The notes beneath the pieces were generated by a model. That model saw only the letters and a program-made list of their open reading frames with translations, searched no databases and was not told the origin of the DNA. Shown one piece after another: positions 10,986 to 22,018 of a DNA stretch of 64,000 nucleotides. The stretch comes from Apium graveolens (taxonomy: Eukaryota; Streptophyta; Magnoliopsida; Apiales; Apiaceae). The position numbers and the translations under genes are program-made. Each line of letters opens with the position of its first letter. Positions within the stretch are counted from its first letter, which is position 1. Location: contig NC_133647.1 of the NCBI RefSeq assembly GCF_009905375.1, positions 76,326,671 through 76,390,670 on the forward strand, read 5' to 3'.

Positions 10986-12852
10986 TTTTTAATTTTTTTT
11001 AATTTTTCTTTTTAATTATTTAATTATTATTTATTAGATAGTAAAACAAAAAACAAGTATTTGTGCTCATGTATAAAAAATTCTAAAATTTGAATTATAT
11101 TATATGTTACATTAATCATTCACTAGTAACCCATAATATAATTTTTATACTAATTTATGATAATATTTTCCACCTTAAAATTTTTAAAAATTAAAAAAGT
11201 ATCTAATGTAACACCAGATGTTGGTGTTACATGTTATGCAACACCAGCATTTTTCTGTAACACTAACTTTATAGTTATTGTAACACTAATGAAGAGGTGT
11301 TACAATAGAACAAAAACTAATTAGCTAATGTAACGCTTCTTGTAACACTTGCATTACAGTAGCCTACTTATGGCGTAGTGTTCATAAAATTTTGGCTTTG
11401 ATGAAAAAGTATACAAGTAAAGATATATTGTGAGGCCGGAAGTTACACGATTTGCAAGTTCTTTCCTTACGATGCAAAGTGTATTGGAGAAACAACAAAA
11501 GTTCAAGTTTATGCTTCTCCTAACAGAATGGGGTTAGTGCAAGTTCTCAACTAGAACAAATGGTCTTGCCTCTTATGCGATAATTGTTAATCAATCATTT
11601 TGGACTAATCTTGCAATGTGTTCAGAGTTGTTCAAACCTTTAGTTAAGGTTTCGAGGCTTGTTGATAGAGATTGGCGTCCATCTATGGGTTCCATATCGA
11701 ATGAACACAAAGATGCCAAGAAAGAAATTATCAAGCTTTTTAAAGATATAAAAGAGATATATAAACCCATAATCGAAATCATTGACTCGAGCTAAGGATC
11801 GACTTGATAGCCCTTTGCACTTAGCCAGACATTTCTTAAATTCTTATTACTACTATCGAGATGATAAGGCGCAAAGAGATCCGGCATGTATGACGACTAT
11901 TTTTAACATGTATTGAAGCTTTCTTTCCTGATAATTTTCTTGTCCAGCACCTGATTTCCAATATTGAGTTGCTAAAAATGTAAAGGAATGGAAGGAATGT
12001 TTTGAAAAAATAGCCAAATGGGCTGAATAGCTAATAATGATAATTTTCACGTTGGTAAGTAAATATTTATTTGCTCTGAATTTCTATATTTATATCTTAT
12101 TTAGTCTTCAACTGCACCTTAATATTTTCTACTTCAACCAGATGGTGGTCAAATTATGGTGATATATGATAGTCATGAAAATACTTTCATTAACCTCAAG
12201 TTCTTCGGGATGTGAAAGAAATTGGAGTACATTTGAGGGAGTAAGTTGGTTGATTAAAATTACAAAATTATTTTATTAAATGATTGTAGTATAATTATAA
12301 CTTATAACTATAAGTATTGACTTACTGTCTCTCTTATATTTTTTAAAAATTCATACCAAAAAGAGGAATAGATTAGATATTGTGAGAATGAGCCATCTAG
12401 TATATATTAAGTTGAATTCAGTACTCTTCATCAAGAAAAATAAAATGAAATAAAATTATGATGTATTAGTCGCTAATGATGCTAGTATTGCTCAGGGTTG
12501 TATAATTGACGGGGGTGACGATGATGAAAAACTTCCCTTGAATTCAAAAATCACAAGAGAGGAAATTGGTGAAGCAACTGGGAGGACGGTTCAAGAACTT
12601 GATGAAAAAGATTTCAATCGGATGATAAAGTTAATAATGATGAAAATCTCATGTTTAACTTCGACGATTTTGATCAACAAGGATGGTGAAACAATGTAGT
12701 ATTTCTAAAAAAATTATAGTTTGATAATTTTGAATGTTAAATAAATATGTCTTTTTCAAGTTGATTATGATTTTGTGAATGTGGATGTTATTGATTTATC
12801 ATATTATGTGGATGTTAAATATTTAAAAATAATATTCCATATTTTATTTAAT

Positions 12853-12853
12853 T

Positions 12854-12904
<51 letters not shown>
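12853..12904. repeat. (CA)n(TA)n microsatellite
   Basis: A run of about ten CA units passes directly into about sixteen TA units, inside the 3' untranslated part of the hAT remnant. Confidence 0.95.
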
Positions 12905-12906
<2 letters not shown>

Positions 12907-12992
12907 CCGCTTAGTGATCCGCTTTTAAAATCGCTTAAGCGTTAGAAAGTGATCTCGCCACTTAGGCCCGATTTGTGTTTTTCACAACACTG

Positions 12993-13410
12993 ATTATAAT
13001 TTAATTTTAAGTATATATATTTGATTTTTTTAATTAATTTAATTATGAATTATAATAATAGAATCAACAATCAAATAAAGATAAAATGTCACATGAAAAT
13101 AAAAGTAATTAAATATTAAATGAAATCATAATTATTTTGAAGGGAAAAGAGCTAATTTATCCGACGACTATGCCAATAATTTATTTTTTTGAAAGATTTA
13201 TTATCGTGAAATTATCTATCTTGTATTACATTTTAAATTTTTGAAAGTATATATTTTATGTTACATATTAGATTTTTATGTTTTATGAAATTTATGTTTT
13301 TTAAATTTTTATTTAAAAAAAATTCATTATTTTAAATATATTTCAATCTTAATTCATTTACATCTAATAATATCAACAATATTATTAGAAAAAAGAAATA
13401 GTATTATAAT
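12993..13410. other. AT-rich DNA without recognised feature
   Basis: Lies between the hAT terminus and the Tat#2 5' LTR. No ORF, repeat unit or element terminus was recognised. Confidence 0.6.
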
Positions 13411-13922
13411 TGATATGGGTAAAAAATTACGCCCTAAAGACATAATAAATGTCCTATTAATTACACTTGAAATTCATGTCTGAAGCCCATTACAAACTAG
13501 GTCGGTCAAGGCCTATCACGGACTGAAAAATGGCCCAGGCCCACAATGTCCATGAACGAAGGTTGTTCATGGATAAGGCCCAATACGGATGAAGAATAGA
13601 GACGTGACTTCCAACGAGAACTCTAACTCCTACAAGGAAGGATCTAGAATCTGTTGCCTTACAAGAGTCCTAATTGCCTTCTAAATTGGAGACTTGTCCA
13701 CCAAGTCTCCCAACCTAAGTCTAACCCTTAACTCAACCTCTACATAAAGGGCTCCACCCCTCAAACTAAAACTTCGTTTCTGGCTAGATTCTCTACAACA
13801 CCAAGATATGTAGGCATCTTACGAGTACAAGCAGTCCATAACGCGAGAACAACCATTAAAACTCGAAACTCAAAAACCCTAGCATTAAATACTAACAAAA
13901 CCATAGTTTGTATTCCAAAACA
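13411..13922 (+). mobile_element. 5' LTR of Tat#2 (512 bp)
   Basis: Starts TGATATGGGT and ends CCAAAACA, directly followed by the primer-binding site. A likely TATA element (ACATAAAGG, 13742-13750) precedes the presumed transcription start. It resembles the Tat#1 LTR in its last third. The upstream flank ATAAT could be half of a target duplication whose partner is outside the window. Confidence 0.8.
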
Positions 13923-13941
13923 CTTGGCACCATCTATGGGA
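13923..13941 (+). other. Primer-binding site of Tat#2
   Basis: CTTGGCACCATCTATGGGA follows the LTR end. It is close to the TTGGCGCC-type PBS usual in plant Tat/Athila elements, with a C-G to A change in the core. The tRNA was not assigned. Confidence 0.65.
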
Positions 13942-13955
13942 ACGTAACAAAAACC

Positions 13956-15831
13956 ATGGTAAGCACCCGGAATAGAAGTAACACTGGAACCACCGATCTA
14001 ACCCCCATCATGGACACTCGCGTCATTCATTGAGATCCCAGTGTAGTCGACCAACGCAAATCTCGGCGGAGGAGTTCTTACGGTGACAACTGATGCCCAG
14101 ACTCAAGGGACGAATCCCCCAATTTAACATCCACCTCTAGGAATGAATCCCCCAATTCTTCTAGGGACGAATCCCCCCTTTCACAGCTATAGGCGCCGTT
14201 AAATTCTCAACTTGTTAGGGATGAGTTCTCAACGGTCGTGATTCCAAGAACCACTAATCCACCTTACGGGATGCCTATATACCCTGAGGTTGGAGGAATT
14301 TGGCTCTTGCAGCAAGAAGAAGGACAAGGGCGGACGCATTTATATGTCCATGGCTTGGACCTCATCCCTGAAAATTGAGACTTTTTTGGACCTTGTTATG
14401 ACATAGATTCCGATATATCGGATGAGGAGATAGCTCCAAGCAGGAGGCAAGCTAGAGAGGAGCCTATGCTAAGTGGCTATCAACATCCTTGTGACACCCA
14501 ACGGGCAATTCCTAAGATATCTAGGAGAGGATCAAGGCTCATGAGGCCGAGATCCAAAGGTTGAAGCATGATATAGAGATGCATCGACCGCCAAGGCCTC
14601 CACCGGTAGAAAGATCAATGGACTTTCCCCTTGTCATAGACCTGGAAGGTCATACATCAAGGCAGAGGGTTGTTAGTCCAAGGGCCTAGGAGATCCCGAT
14701 AATCCTAATCCCCATTCACCGAAGAGATTATGAATGACAGCATCACAAGGAAGTTCAAGATGCCCACCATCAAGGCATATGATGATATTAGCGACCCGGT
14801 GAATCCTGTCAGGATATTCTCCAATGCCCTATTACTGCAGCCCATGAACGACACCATTAAGTGTCGAGCCTTCCCTCAAACCCTGTCAGGTATGGATCAA
14901 AGATGTTATAGCCATCTACCCCCAAATCGCTTGGATCCTTCAGAGATCTTATCCAAGCCTTTATTAAGCAATTCATCAGTGGCATAGTGTACCATAAGAG
15001 TTTGGATCCTTTCATGGATCTTATACACGGTATAAATGAATCCCTTGGAGATTATTTGAACTGGATCTAGATGATAAAGTAGCTATGATAGCCCTACAGC
15101 ATGGGACCAGAGATGAGTTCTTTAAGATGTCCCTAGAGAAATGCCCTTAGAAAGCATGTTACAGCTCCGGGATAGGGTTGGAAAGCATATTAAGGTAGAG
15201 GAAAGTATGAAGAAGGTGGTGGTAAACAATGAACCCACTGGCAACAAGAAGCAGAAGACGGATCAGGAGTACGATGCCAATGATAAATATCCTCGAATTA
15301 GCAAGAACCCTGAATCCACTTCTAAGAAGAACAACTACCGAGATTCACTTAGTACGCAAGGTTGAACGCTCAAAGGAGCCAAATCCTTTTAGAAATTGAG
15401 AAGGATAAGGAGTTCAGATGGCCGCAGCCATTTAGGGGAGAACCTGACAAAAGAGATAAGGGCCAATATTGTAGGTTCCATAGAGATATTGGTCATGACA
15501 CCGATGATTATACACAACTCAAGGATGAGATCGAGTATCCAATCCAAAGAGGAAAGTTTGGGTAATTCACCAAGGGTGAAGAGGCTGGAAGCCTGTAAAG
15601 AGATAATGATCGAAGAGATAACGATCGAAGAGGCAATAACCGAGATTGTAACCCACGGCCCCTAGGGCCAGTAATCAACATGATCACAGGAGGGCCAACA
15701 GTTACTGGGACAAGAAGTAACTCTCAAAAAGCCTATATGAGAGAGGTGATGAGTATAGTTGGAGACACACCCAAACATGTTTAGATTGAGATGATACTTA
15801 ATTCGGAGGCCCTGGCCTCAAGGGTTTGAAA
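13956..15831 (+). pseudogene. Tat#2 gag polyprotein, broken, continues after nested insertion
   Basis: Starts at ATG 13956, just after the PBS. Recognisable gag parts are FKMPTIKAYDDISDPVNP, then CRAFPQTLSGMDQRCYSHLP (14730-14930), MLQLRDRVGKHIKVEESMKK (15170-15215) and the His/Cys-type motif YCRFHRDIGHDTDDYTQLKD (15471-15530), where a usual Cys is Tyr. Then comes the linker before protease (GPVINMITGGPTVTGT, about 15663-15710). Gag would form the particle that packages element RNA. Several stops and frameshifts break it (for example H*DPS near 14030 and PKHV* near 15780). The frame resumes at 37299. Confidence 0.8.
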
Positions 15832-15836
15832 TTTCC
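15832..15836 (+). other. Target site duplication TTTCC, left copy (Tekay#1)
   Basis: TTTCC precedes the 5' LTR and recurs at 37299-37303 after the 3' LTR. Removing the insertion restores the Tat reading GLKFPQDDP, which confirms the boundary. Confidence 0.92.
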
Positions 15837-18800
15837 TTTTATGACCGGCATTTTCGTGTAATATTATTTGTGGATTTGGTATAATATTAAAGTCGAATAA
15901 AAATATGTTCAATGATTGTACGATTGTGTAAGCGAGAATTTCTGCATTATAAAATTGTTATGTGTAGTGCATGATTTTTTTCAAAGCAAAAGTTTATTTA
16001 TTTCCTTTATTTTTGATTTATAAGGAATATTCTAAGCCTTGGAGAAATTTTCTTTTAAAAGATATTTTGTTCACAAATTTTGAAAGTGATTTTATAAAAT
16101 CTCTAAAAAACCAAGTTATTTTATGGTACAAATTTTATAATTTTTGAACTTTTATTTTATTATATAAAAATAAATCTTTGAAAATTAGTTGCTTAATAAT
16201 TATCAAATTACATGGTTACCCTTGCATGCAAATTCTCTTCTATTCAACCAAGGGGCAAGGAAGGCATTTCCAACCCCACTCACTTTCATTCTACTAGCCA
16301 CATTACCATTTGTCCTTGCATGCAAATCTACCTAACTATGTTGGAAGGTTATTCTTGTAATTTCTCTCATCCACTCACTTGTGGGCAAATAAAAACCAAA
16401 CAAACATGATGATCACTCCACCATTTCCACACTCCTCCTCCCCCCTCCCACATCTCCTCTCGGCCCTTCCCCTCTCCTCTCGGCTTTTTAGCCGAAACCC
16501 TACTCCCTCCCCTTTTATTCATTCTTCATTCAAGCTCCCACCTCCCATTCAAGTAAATATTACTTCCTATATTATGATCATGTATAATTCCAAGAGTTTT
16601 GAGTGAAAAGTTTAAGTTTTGAGTTTGCATGTCAAAGTTTTAGTTGGAACTCAAAGTACAATCTTGATTCTTATGGATTTAAGGTTATTTTTGAGAGAAC
16701 TACAAGGAATGGTGAAATTCCAAGTCATGAGAAAGAGACTCTTGATGTTAAATGGTGATTTCCCTTCCACTTCATTCGGCCATGACCTTGAGGGAGCCGA
16801 ATGAATCGTTCTTGAGATTATTCTTGTTGCCTTGTTCCATTTCTATGTGTTTTTGGTAGTGATAACATAAATTTTGTATCAAAAACTTGATAAACCCTTT
16901 TCATGCTAAGTGATCATCTAGTTATAGCTTATGCTAGGCTTTTATGTCAATTTCATGGTAAAATAAATTTGGAAAGAATGTTGTTTTGGTTTATAAGACT
17001 CGAAGTCATGCATGCATGTAGATTTCTCTTGGAACTTTGGAAGTTTTTGATCATTTGGAATAATTTTGTTAGTAAGCTTTAATTTCAGTAGGGATAAGAT
17101 ATTAATCTTGATTAGTGCTCCTTGATATGTGGTAATAATTCATATATATTTTTTATAAAAAAATATACAACTTGTTGTTTTCAAAAAAACTTGATGACTT
17201 GTAAATTGTGTAATGAGATTTCCTTTGTTTTGCTATGATGCACCTTAGGTAAGGATGATCTCCACCAAGATTATTTTGAGTGTAAGGGAGTTAGTTCAGT
17301 ATAACACCTTAGTTAAGGTTTGGGTTGGGTTTTTGGTTGTTGTTGGTTGAGTTTGTTAAGTAAAAACCTTGGAGAAAGGAGAGTATTAGTTTCTGCAGAA
17401 AATCAGTTTAGTACCCTGAGGATTAGAGTGAGTTTTGACCATGTCATTGTTGTGCACTTTGAGGCCCAAGCCACCAGAAGCTAGAATTAGGAGTATATAA
17501 AAGGTTTTAGGTGTTGGTTGGAGGTTTGCAAGTCGTTTGGTTAGGTGCACAAGTAGAATCACAAAATCTGTCCAGCAGGGGACAGTTTTGTTGCAACTTA
17601 GAAATAGGAAGTTTTGACCATGTCATGGGTAGGCCCTCATTAGGCCCTGTTGGGCCTTAGTTAGAGGGAGTGTCAGAGGAGTTTTTCCAACCATAGTCCA
17701 TAGAATTTGAGTTAGAACCATGTGTCACAAGTTAATCCAAGTCAGGGCATTTTCTGCCCAAAAAAACAGGGGAACCATGGACTTTAAGCTTAGGCCCAAG
17801 GAGGCCCAAGCTAGGCCCTTGAGCCACATCAAGTTTGGGAGATGGCTTATGGTCAGACGAGTCTAGTGTAGAATTTTTGGAGGAAAACTTGTAGTTTAAG
17901 AGTATCTAATGCACTCAAGAAGCCATAGATGTCATTCTGAAATTTACTCCAGTGAGCACTTTCACTTATCACAAAGTTTTAGAACACTTAATTAGGAGTG
18001 AGATCTAGGTTGACCACTATGGTTTTAAGATAGTATAAAGCCATTAGATTGAAAGGCCCAAGTGAGGGTCAATAGGTTTTGGATAGTTTAGTAAAGGCAC
18101 ATTGAGTAAGGAAGCCAAAATTTGGAGACTTTGTCTAGTTTAGCGACCAAGTGACTTAAGTTGCGAGTCGAGATCATCCAAGCCTAGTGTTGAATTATGG
18201 TGTATATGATATTATTTGGTATTAAAATATGATATGTAAGTATAATTGGCTATGTGTGCAATTATATTTATAAGGTGATTATCAATTGAGTGCATATAGG
18301 CCTAAGTGCCATTTGTGTTTAATTTCGGGTTGTAAATAGGTTAAGTTGGTGAGAATATATTATAATAAGGTTATTATTATTTATGTAGGATCTCGAGATG
18401 AGGGTAAACTTGCCATAAAGGTCGAGTAAAGCTTCCAGTTGCTCCTACCAGCCAGACCAGACCAACCTTTCTCAAGGCAAGTGATTCAACCTGTCTTTCG
18501 TATTCACTATGTGTAATATTTAAGTCATATATATTGATGCGATTATCCTGAGTCATTCTGTTATACTTGAACCAAGCGATTCTTAAGTCTATCTTTGAAT
18601 TATATAGAAATGCCATGAACCCTCAAGTACGTATTGCGAGTAGATCAAAAGTCTTATCACGATAGTATGGTAAAGTAATTGGAATGCCTTGATAAAATAA
18701 GGAGTTGTTATAATACTTGATTGATCCTCCTGATTAACATGCTAATGATTCCTAAAGAATTGATATCTCACCCTGCTGCTTGAACTCCTATAAAAACTTT

Positions 18801-19885
18801 ACCTTGATACCTAAAAGCCAGATATCCATTAAAGTTGTTCCTAATTGCTTGATACCCTCTTTCTTACCCTAAAGTTTGACATCCTGATATACCTTAAGCT
18901 AATGATCACTTTCTTTATACCTTAACACCTCTGGTATTCTTGTAACCCTTGATGCTTATCTTTTTGATGTTACAATACCTATACCTTGTCTAAAATCCTT
19001 GCTTTAAGCCTAGTTCGACATTCACTCTTTTTTATTATCCAATATCCTTGCTAGAACACCTTGTCAAAGTTCTTGTATATGGAAACTTTTCAATTGCCCT
19101 AATAAGTAAAGTCTAGTGGATCATGGCCCTGAGATTTAGTATCATATTTCCAGTGTTTCAAGTTGATCTATAATCCCTTAATAAAAATGTTTACTGTTTA
19201 AAGAGATTTTGTTATAAATCGGCATCAGTTTTTGAAATGATTAAAATGTGGATTTTCAGTCCCAAAGGGGGATAAATGTTTTCTTTGAATAGTGGATCTG
19301 GACTGAGACGCGAGTCCTTTCCACACTTATATTGTAGGCTTAAAAGTTGCCTAGGGATCCCATTAATGTTTTAGAACCCATCGAGGTTCGGGATTATTTC
19401 GCGGCTGATCACCGGCTGTAATCCATAGCATCATAAAATGATTTTGATTAAGATATGATTTTGAAAATGTTTTGATACAAGCAAATGATGCCATCACCCA
19501 AAGTTTTATCTCTTGTTCTTATTCGTTATGACTTCACATTGTCATTCTTTAATACATATCTCGATTTATTTTTTGTATCATATTGTTTAGCACTTGTTGA
19601 GCATTTGGCTCACTCCTTGCTTTAACCCTGATATTACAGCTAGCAGCTATGGTTATATTCAAGCAGACAACACGTAAGACCTGTGACGCTGATGCGTATG
19701 TTCGAGCTCAGGTAGAATAAGAGATAGTTTTGTGTGAGGACTCGATATTAAAATAAGTTGTAATATATGGTAGTATTGGGCTGTTCCAAACCCTAAACTG
19801 TAAGATCTTGGATTCAGTTATGTTTACTTCCTTTTAAATATTGTAATAGTTATATTTATTTTGTTGTTAAGTTGGGGGTATGACA
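15837..19885 (+). mobile_element. 5' LTR of Tekay#1 (4,049 bp)
   Basis: It runs from TTTTATGACCGGCATTTTCG (decayed from TGTTACGACC) to TATGACA. It contains a strong TATA box (TATATAAAAGG, 17494-17504) and, upstream, a pyrimidine-rich stretch with repeated CCTCTCCTCTCGGC (about 16450-16510) that could be an alternative leader. Short ORFs inside (for example 16212-16804) occur in both LTRs without coding features. No gene is supported. Confidence 0.9.
17494..17504 (+). promoter_or_regulatory. TATA box in Tekay#1 5' LTR
   Basis: TATATAAAAGG is conserved at the equivalent position of the 3' LTR (34912-34922). It is a candidate core promoter for the element. Confidence 0.55.
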
Positions 19886-19891
19886 GGTTTT

Positions 19892-19903
19892 TGGTATCAG
19901 AGC
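19892..19903 (+). other. Primer-binding site, initiator tRNA-Met type
   Basis: TGGTATCAGAGC, the complement of the 3' end of plant initiator tRNA-Met, sits six bases after the LTR end. This is usual for chromoviruses. Confidence 0.9.
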
Positions 19904-19966
19904 TACGGTTTAGAGTCCCTGGACAGCCCAAATAGGTTAAGGATATATGTATAGGTTATAGATAAT

Positions 19967-20380
19967 ATGCGAGAGAGTAGGTTAAGTAACTTTATTATTA
20001 ATACCCCTCTTATTGGTTTGTCAGCAAAAGCGCATTCCTCGTCATCCTCTAGATCGGATGACACTATTGCTTTCTCCGTGTATGCTGAGTTGAGGCGCGA
20101 GTTTGACATGCTTCAGGGCAAGTACGACCGACTGATAGATCGACTAAAGAACGTGTATCCGGACAGCCGAAACTTTGAAGGGAAGCCTAAAGAGCAGATG
20201 ACTGCGAGACTTAAGACTTTGGTTCAGTACGTCAACACTAAGCTTGAGGAAATGCCTTCACACCGAGACCGTACCAGTCAGTATATCATCCAGATGGTGG
20301 CGGATGAGCTCCAGAGCATTGTGAAGACGCTTCGAGAGGAGAAGACTACCAAGCCCCGTTCTGATGAAGTGGAGCCTTAG
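19967..20380 (+). CDS. Leader-region ORF with coiled coil (137 aa) in Tekay#1
   Basis: An uninterrupted 137-residue ORF starts 64 bases after the PBS. It encodes a Ser-rich start, then an amphipathic charged stretch (YAELRREFDMLQGKYDRLID, RLKNVYPDSRNF, TLVQYVNTKLEEM, MVADELQSIVKTLREEK) that looks like a helical, coiled-coil region. I do not recognise a family. It sits where a gag N-terminal extension would be, 311 bases before the gag ATG at 20692. A good 3' splice site (CTCTTATTTCAG, 20677-20688) lies between them, so splicing to gag is possible but no donor stands out. It is intact while the rest of the element has many stops. It may be a small accessory protein, or an ORF that survived by chance. 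Confidence 0.5.
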   Translation: MRESRLSNFIINTPLIGLSAKAHSSSSSRSDDTIAFSVYAELRREFDMLQGKYDRLIDRLKNVYPDSRNFEGKPKEQMTARLKTLVQYVNTKLEEMPSHRDRTSQYIIQMVADELQSIVKTLREEKTTKPRSDEVEP

Positions 20381-20691
20381 TTCTTTCCATTATCTACCTT
20401 TCATGTTGTTGTATTATCGGACTTCGTAGAATTCCCAGTTGTTTCCTTTAAATAAGCATGTTATTCCTAGAATCAGACTCTGTCCTAATCATGATGTATT
20501 GTGACCTTTAAATTTCAATTATTATGCACTATCGTTCCATTTGCTCTCAACTGTTATTTTACGCCTTTATATGCATCACCATATTTGTATAATTTGAAAC
20601 TTGACCTCATATATAAATAAGAATGCCATACGATACCCTCGAATTATTTCATCATTCACACCTGTTTTGACATAACTCTTATTTCAGGATC

Positions 20692-20807
20692 ATGCCACCC
20701 AAAAAGAAGAACCCAACAACCACATCCACCACAGATCCAAATATTCTTCGATTACTGGAAACTTTGTAACAGCAAACCAATGTTATAGCTCAACAACAAA
20801 TAACTCT
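20692..20807 (+). pseudogene. Tekay#1 gag, 5' piece
   Basis: The ATG at 20692 opens a reading MPPKKKNPTTTSTTDPNILR followed by Gln-rich sequence, typical of plant chromovirus gag starts. A TAA interrupts it (ETL*QQTN, near 20767). The Copia insertion at 20808 then splits the Q-Q-Q-I-T-L run. The reading continues at 28725. Confidence 0.75.
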
Positions 20808-21832
20808 TGTTAGTCCCTTAACAATATAGCAAGGATTGCAGAAGGGGGGTTGAATGAAATTCTTGAACCTTTTTCTTGAAATAAAAATGTTTAACTCGAT
20901 TATAGATATATTTGTTTTGATTTGCACAATGCGGAATGTAAACTTAATTGAATCAAAACATAAGTAATTAAAAACAAGAGTCTTTAAAAACTTTCTGGTG
21001 GATTTAAACAATTCCACCAGAGATATATATAATATATCGAGAGGACTCTGTGTGCAGAAATGCTCACAGCTGCTTACAAATGGAACTACTGAGAATACAG
21101 GAAATGTTAAAGATTCTGCTTACAAAGATTTCTCTGTTTTTGTGTTTTCCAGCTATCTCAGTTCTATTTTCTATTTGCTACTCTCTTGGTTTATATAATA
21201 CCAAGATTATAAAGTCAAAAAGACTGAAAAAATATAAAATCTAACAGTCTTAAGCTTTGCTGCTTTTCGTCCTCTATTACCCAGTTAATGGGCTTCCACA
21301 GTGTGTTTGTATACATCTCGACGGCTGTGTGTCAGCTTTCACTGTTCAACTGCTGTTTGAATTCTTCATATGATCATCCGTCGACTTTCAGAACATCCGT
21401 TGATGATTTAATTGATCATCCGTCGACTGCTATATTAAACATCTGTTGATAGTCATTTGATCATCCGTCGATGGCTTTGTTAATCATCCGTCGGTAGCTA
21501 TTTTGGCACTTGACTCTATATCACTTATGCAGAATTACAAGACATCAATTATGTACAATTAATCAACTTATTCTGCATATCTAGTTAAAGTCAACATGAC
21601 TTATATGCTACTACATATTCTATGGAAAGGTGCATACATAACTGTGCTACAAACTTATTATTACATAAGCTACTCACTCGATGGATAATAAGTTAATCAT
21701 CCATCGGGACTATAATGAGTTATCCGTCGGGACTATAATTCTTATCCGTCGAGTGCTACATAATTTCACTAAGTAAAATCTACTTAGATGTTTTGTTTAT
21801 GAAATCATCAAGTACACAACATATGCACAACA
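20808..21832 (-). mobile_element. 3' LTR of the Copia derivative
   Basis: On the plus strand it reads TGTTAGTCCCTTAACAATAT to ATGCACAACA. A minus-strand TATA element (TATTATATAAACC, about 21186-21198) gives the direction of transcription. Two clusters of the ATCCGTCGA motif lie at 21371-21500 and 21676-21756. The ORFs inside are noncoding by comparison between LTRs. Confidence 0.9.
21371..21756. repeat. ATCCGTCGA motif clusters in the Copia LTR
   Basis: About ten copies of ATCCGTCG(A/G) or its complement occur in two groups, often as opposed pairs. The right LTR (28259-28643) has them at the same positions. Several variants (ATCCATCG, ATCCGTTG, ATCTGTTG) differ from the motif only by C-to-T or G-to-A changes at CpG sites. 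Confidence 0.8.
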
Positions 21833-21846
21833 ATCTCCCCCAATTT
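21833..21846 (-). other. Polypurine tract of the Copia derivative
   Basis: On the minus strand, AATTGGGGGAGAT directly precedes the LTR start TGTTGTGC. This fixes the orientation. Confidence 0.8.
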
Positions 21847-22018
21847 ATGTCTACTGGAATTATAGCCATAAATTAAGAGATACTTGATGATAACAAAACA
21901 TCCTGAACGTATATCTTTAAAGATAAGTAGATAAACTAAAAGTGCTTCAATTAATTAAAATGTGCAAGGTTTGGCTCACAGTCAATTCAAGATGCTCCTC
22001 TAGCCTGAGCAGATTTTT

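Larger units (their letters stand above)
7288..11380 (+). mobile_element. Non-autonomous CACTA element carrying host gene DNA (Pack-CACTA)
   Basis: The left terminus CACTACGCCATAAATGGGCT and the right terminus, read in reverse, CACTACGCCATAAGTAGGCT match at 27 of 30 terminal bases. Each is flanked by TTC (7285-7287 and 11381-11383), the 3-bp duplication expected of CACTA (En/Spm) elements. Both ends carry dense subterminal repeats of the GTTACAATAGG / TATTGTAACA type (about 7310-7580 and 11210-11350). No transposase is visible in 4,093 bp. The interior holds five importin-alpha exons and a leader-like GC-richer region on the minus strand. Strand is nominal. Confidence 0.88.
6963..12690 (+). 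pseudogene. hAT transposase pseudogene (DUF659 to hAT dimerisation region), interrupted
   Basis: The first segment (6963-7119) reads VVTDNASNNMAIAKLLRDKG and then a CATYTLNFMLESIG stretch. This is the DUF659-side catalytic region typical of plant hAT proteins, and it ends at a GT donor. After the CACTA insertion, 11401-11900 encodes RFASSFLTMQSVLEKQQKFK, then SFWTNLAMCSELFKPLVKVS and DWRPSMGSI. Near 12145 a WWSNYG motif and near 12190-12240 LTSSSSGCERNWSTFEG mark the hAT C-terminal dimerisation region, again ending at a GT donor. An acidic tail follows at about 12460-12690 (DGGDDDEKLP). Stops and frameshifts in several exons make it dead. The N-terminal BED zinc-finger part is absent. Confidence 0.75.
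6963..12992 (+). mobile_element. hAT DNA transposon remnant, 5' truncated
   Basis: Dispersed transposase exons run from 6963 to about 12690. The right end is a hAT-like terminus ending TTTTTCACAACACTG (12978-12992), with the possible 8-bp target duplication ATTATAAT just outside. The left terminus is missing, cut by the Copia LTR remnant at 6962. A CACTA element occupies 7288-11380, between two transposase exons. Confidence 0.65.

Noticed and set aside
16212..16804. Short plus-strand ORFs in the Tekay#1 5' LTR, repeated at 33640-34222
   Set aside because: Present only because the LTR is duplicated. Reading frames differ between copies and there are no coding features.
19892..19903. tRNA-Met gene fragment
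   Set aside because: Only the 12-base primer-binding complement is present, directly after an LTR.
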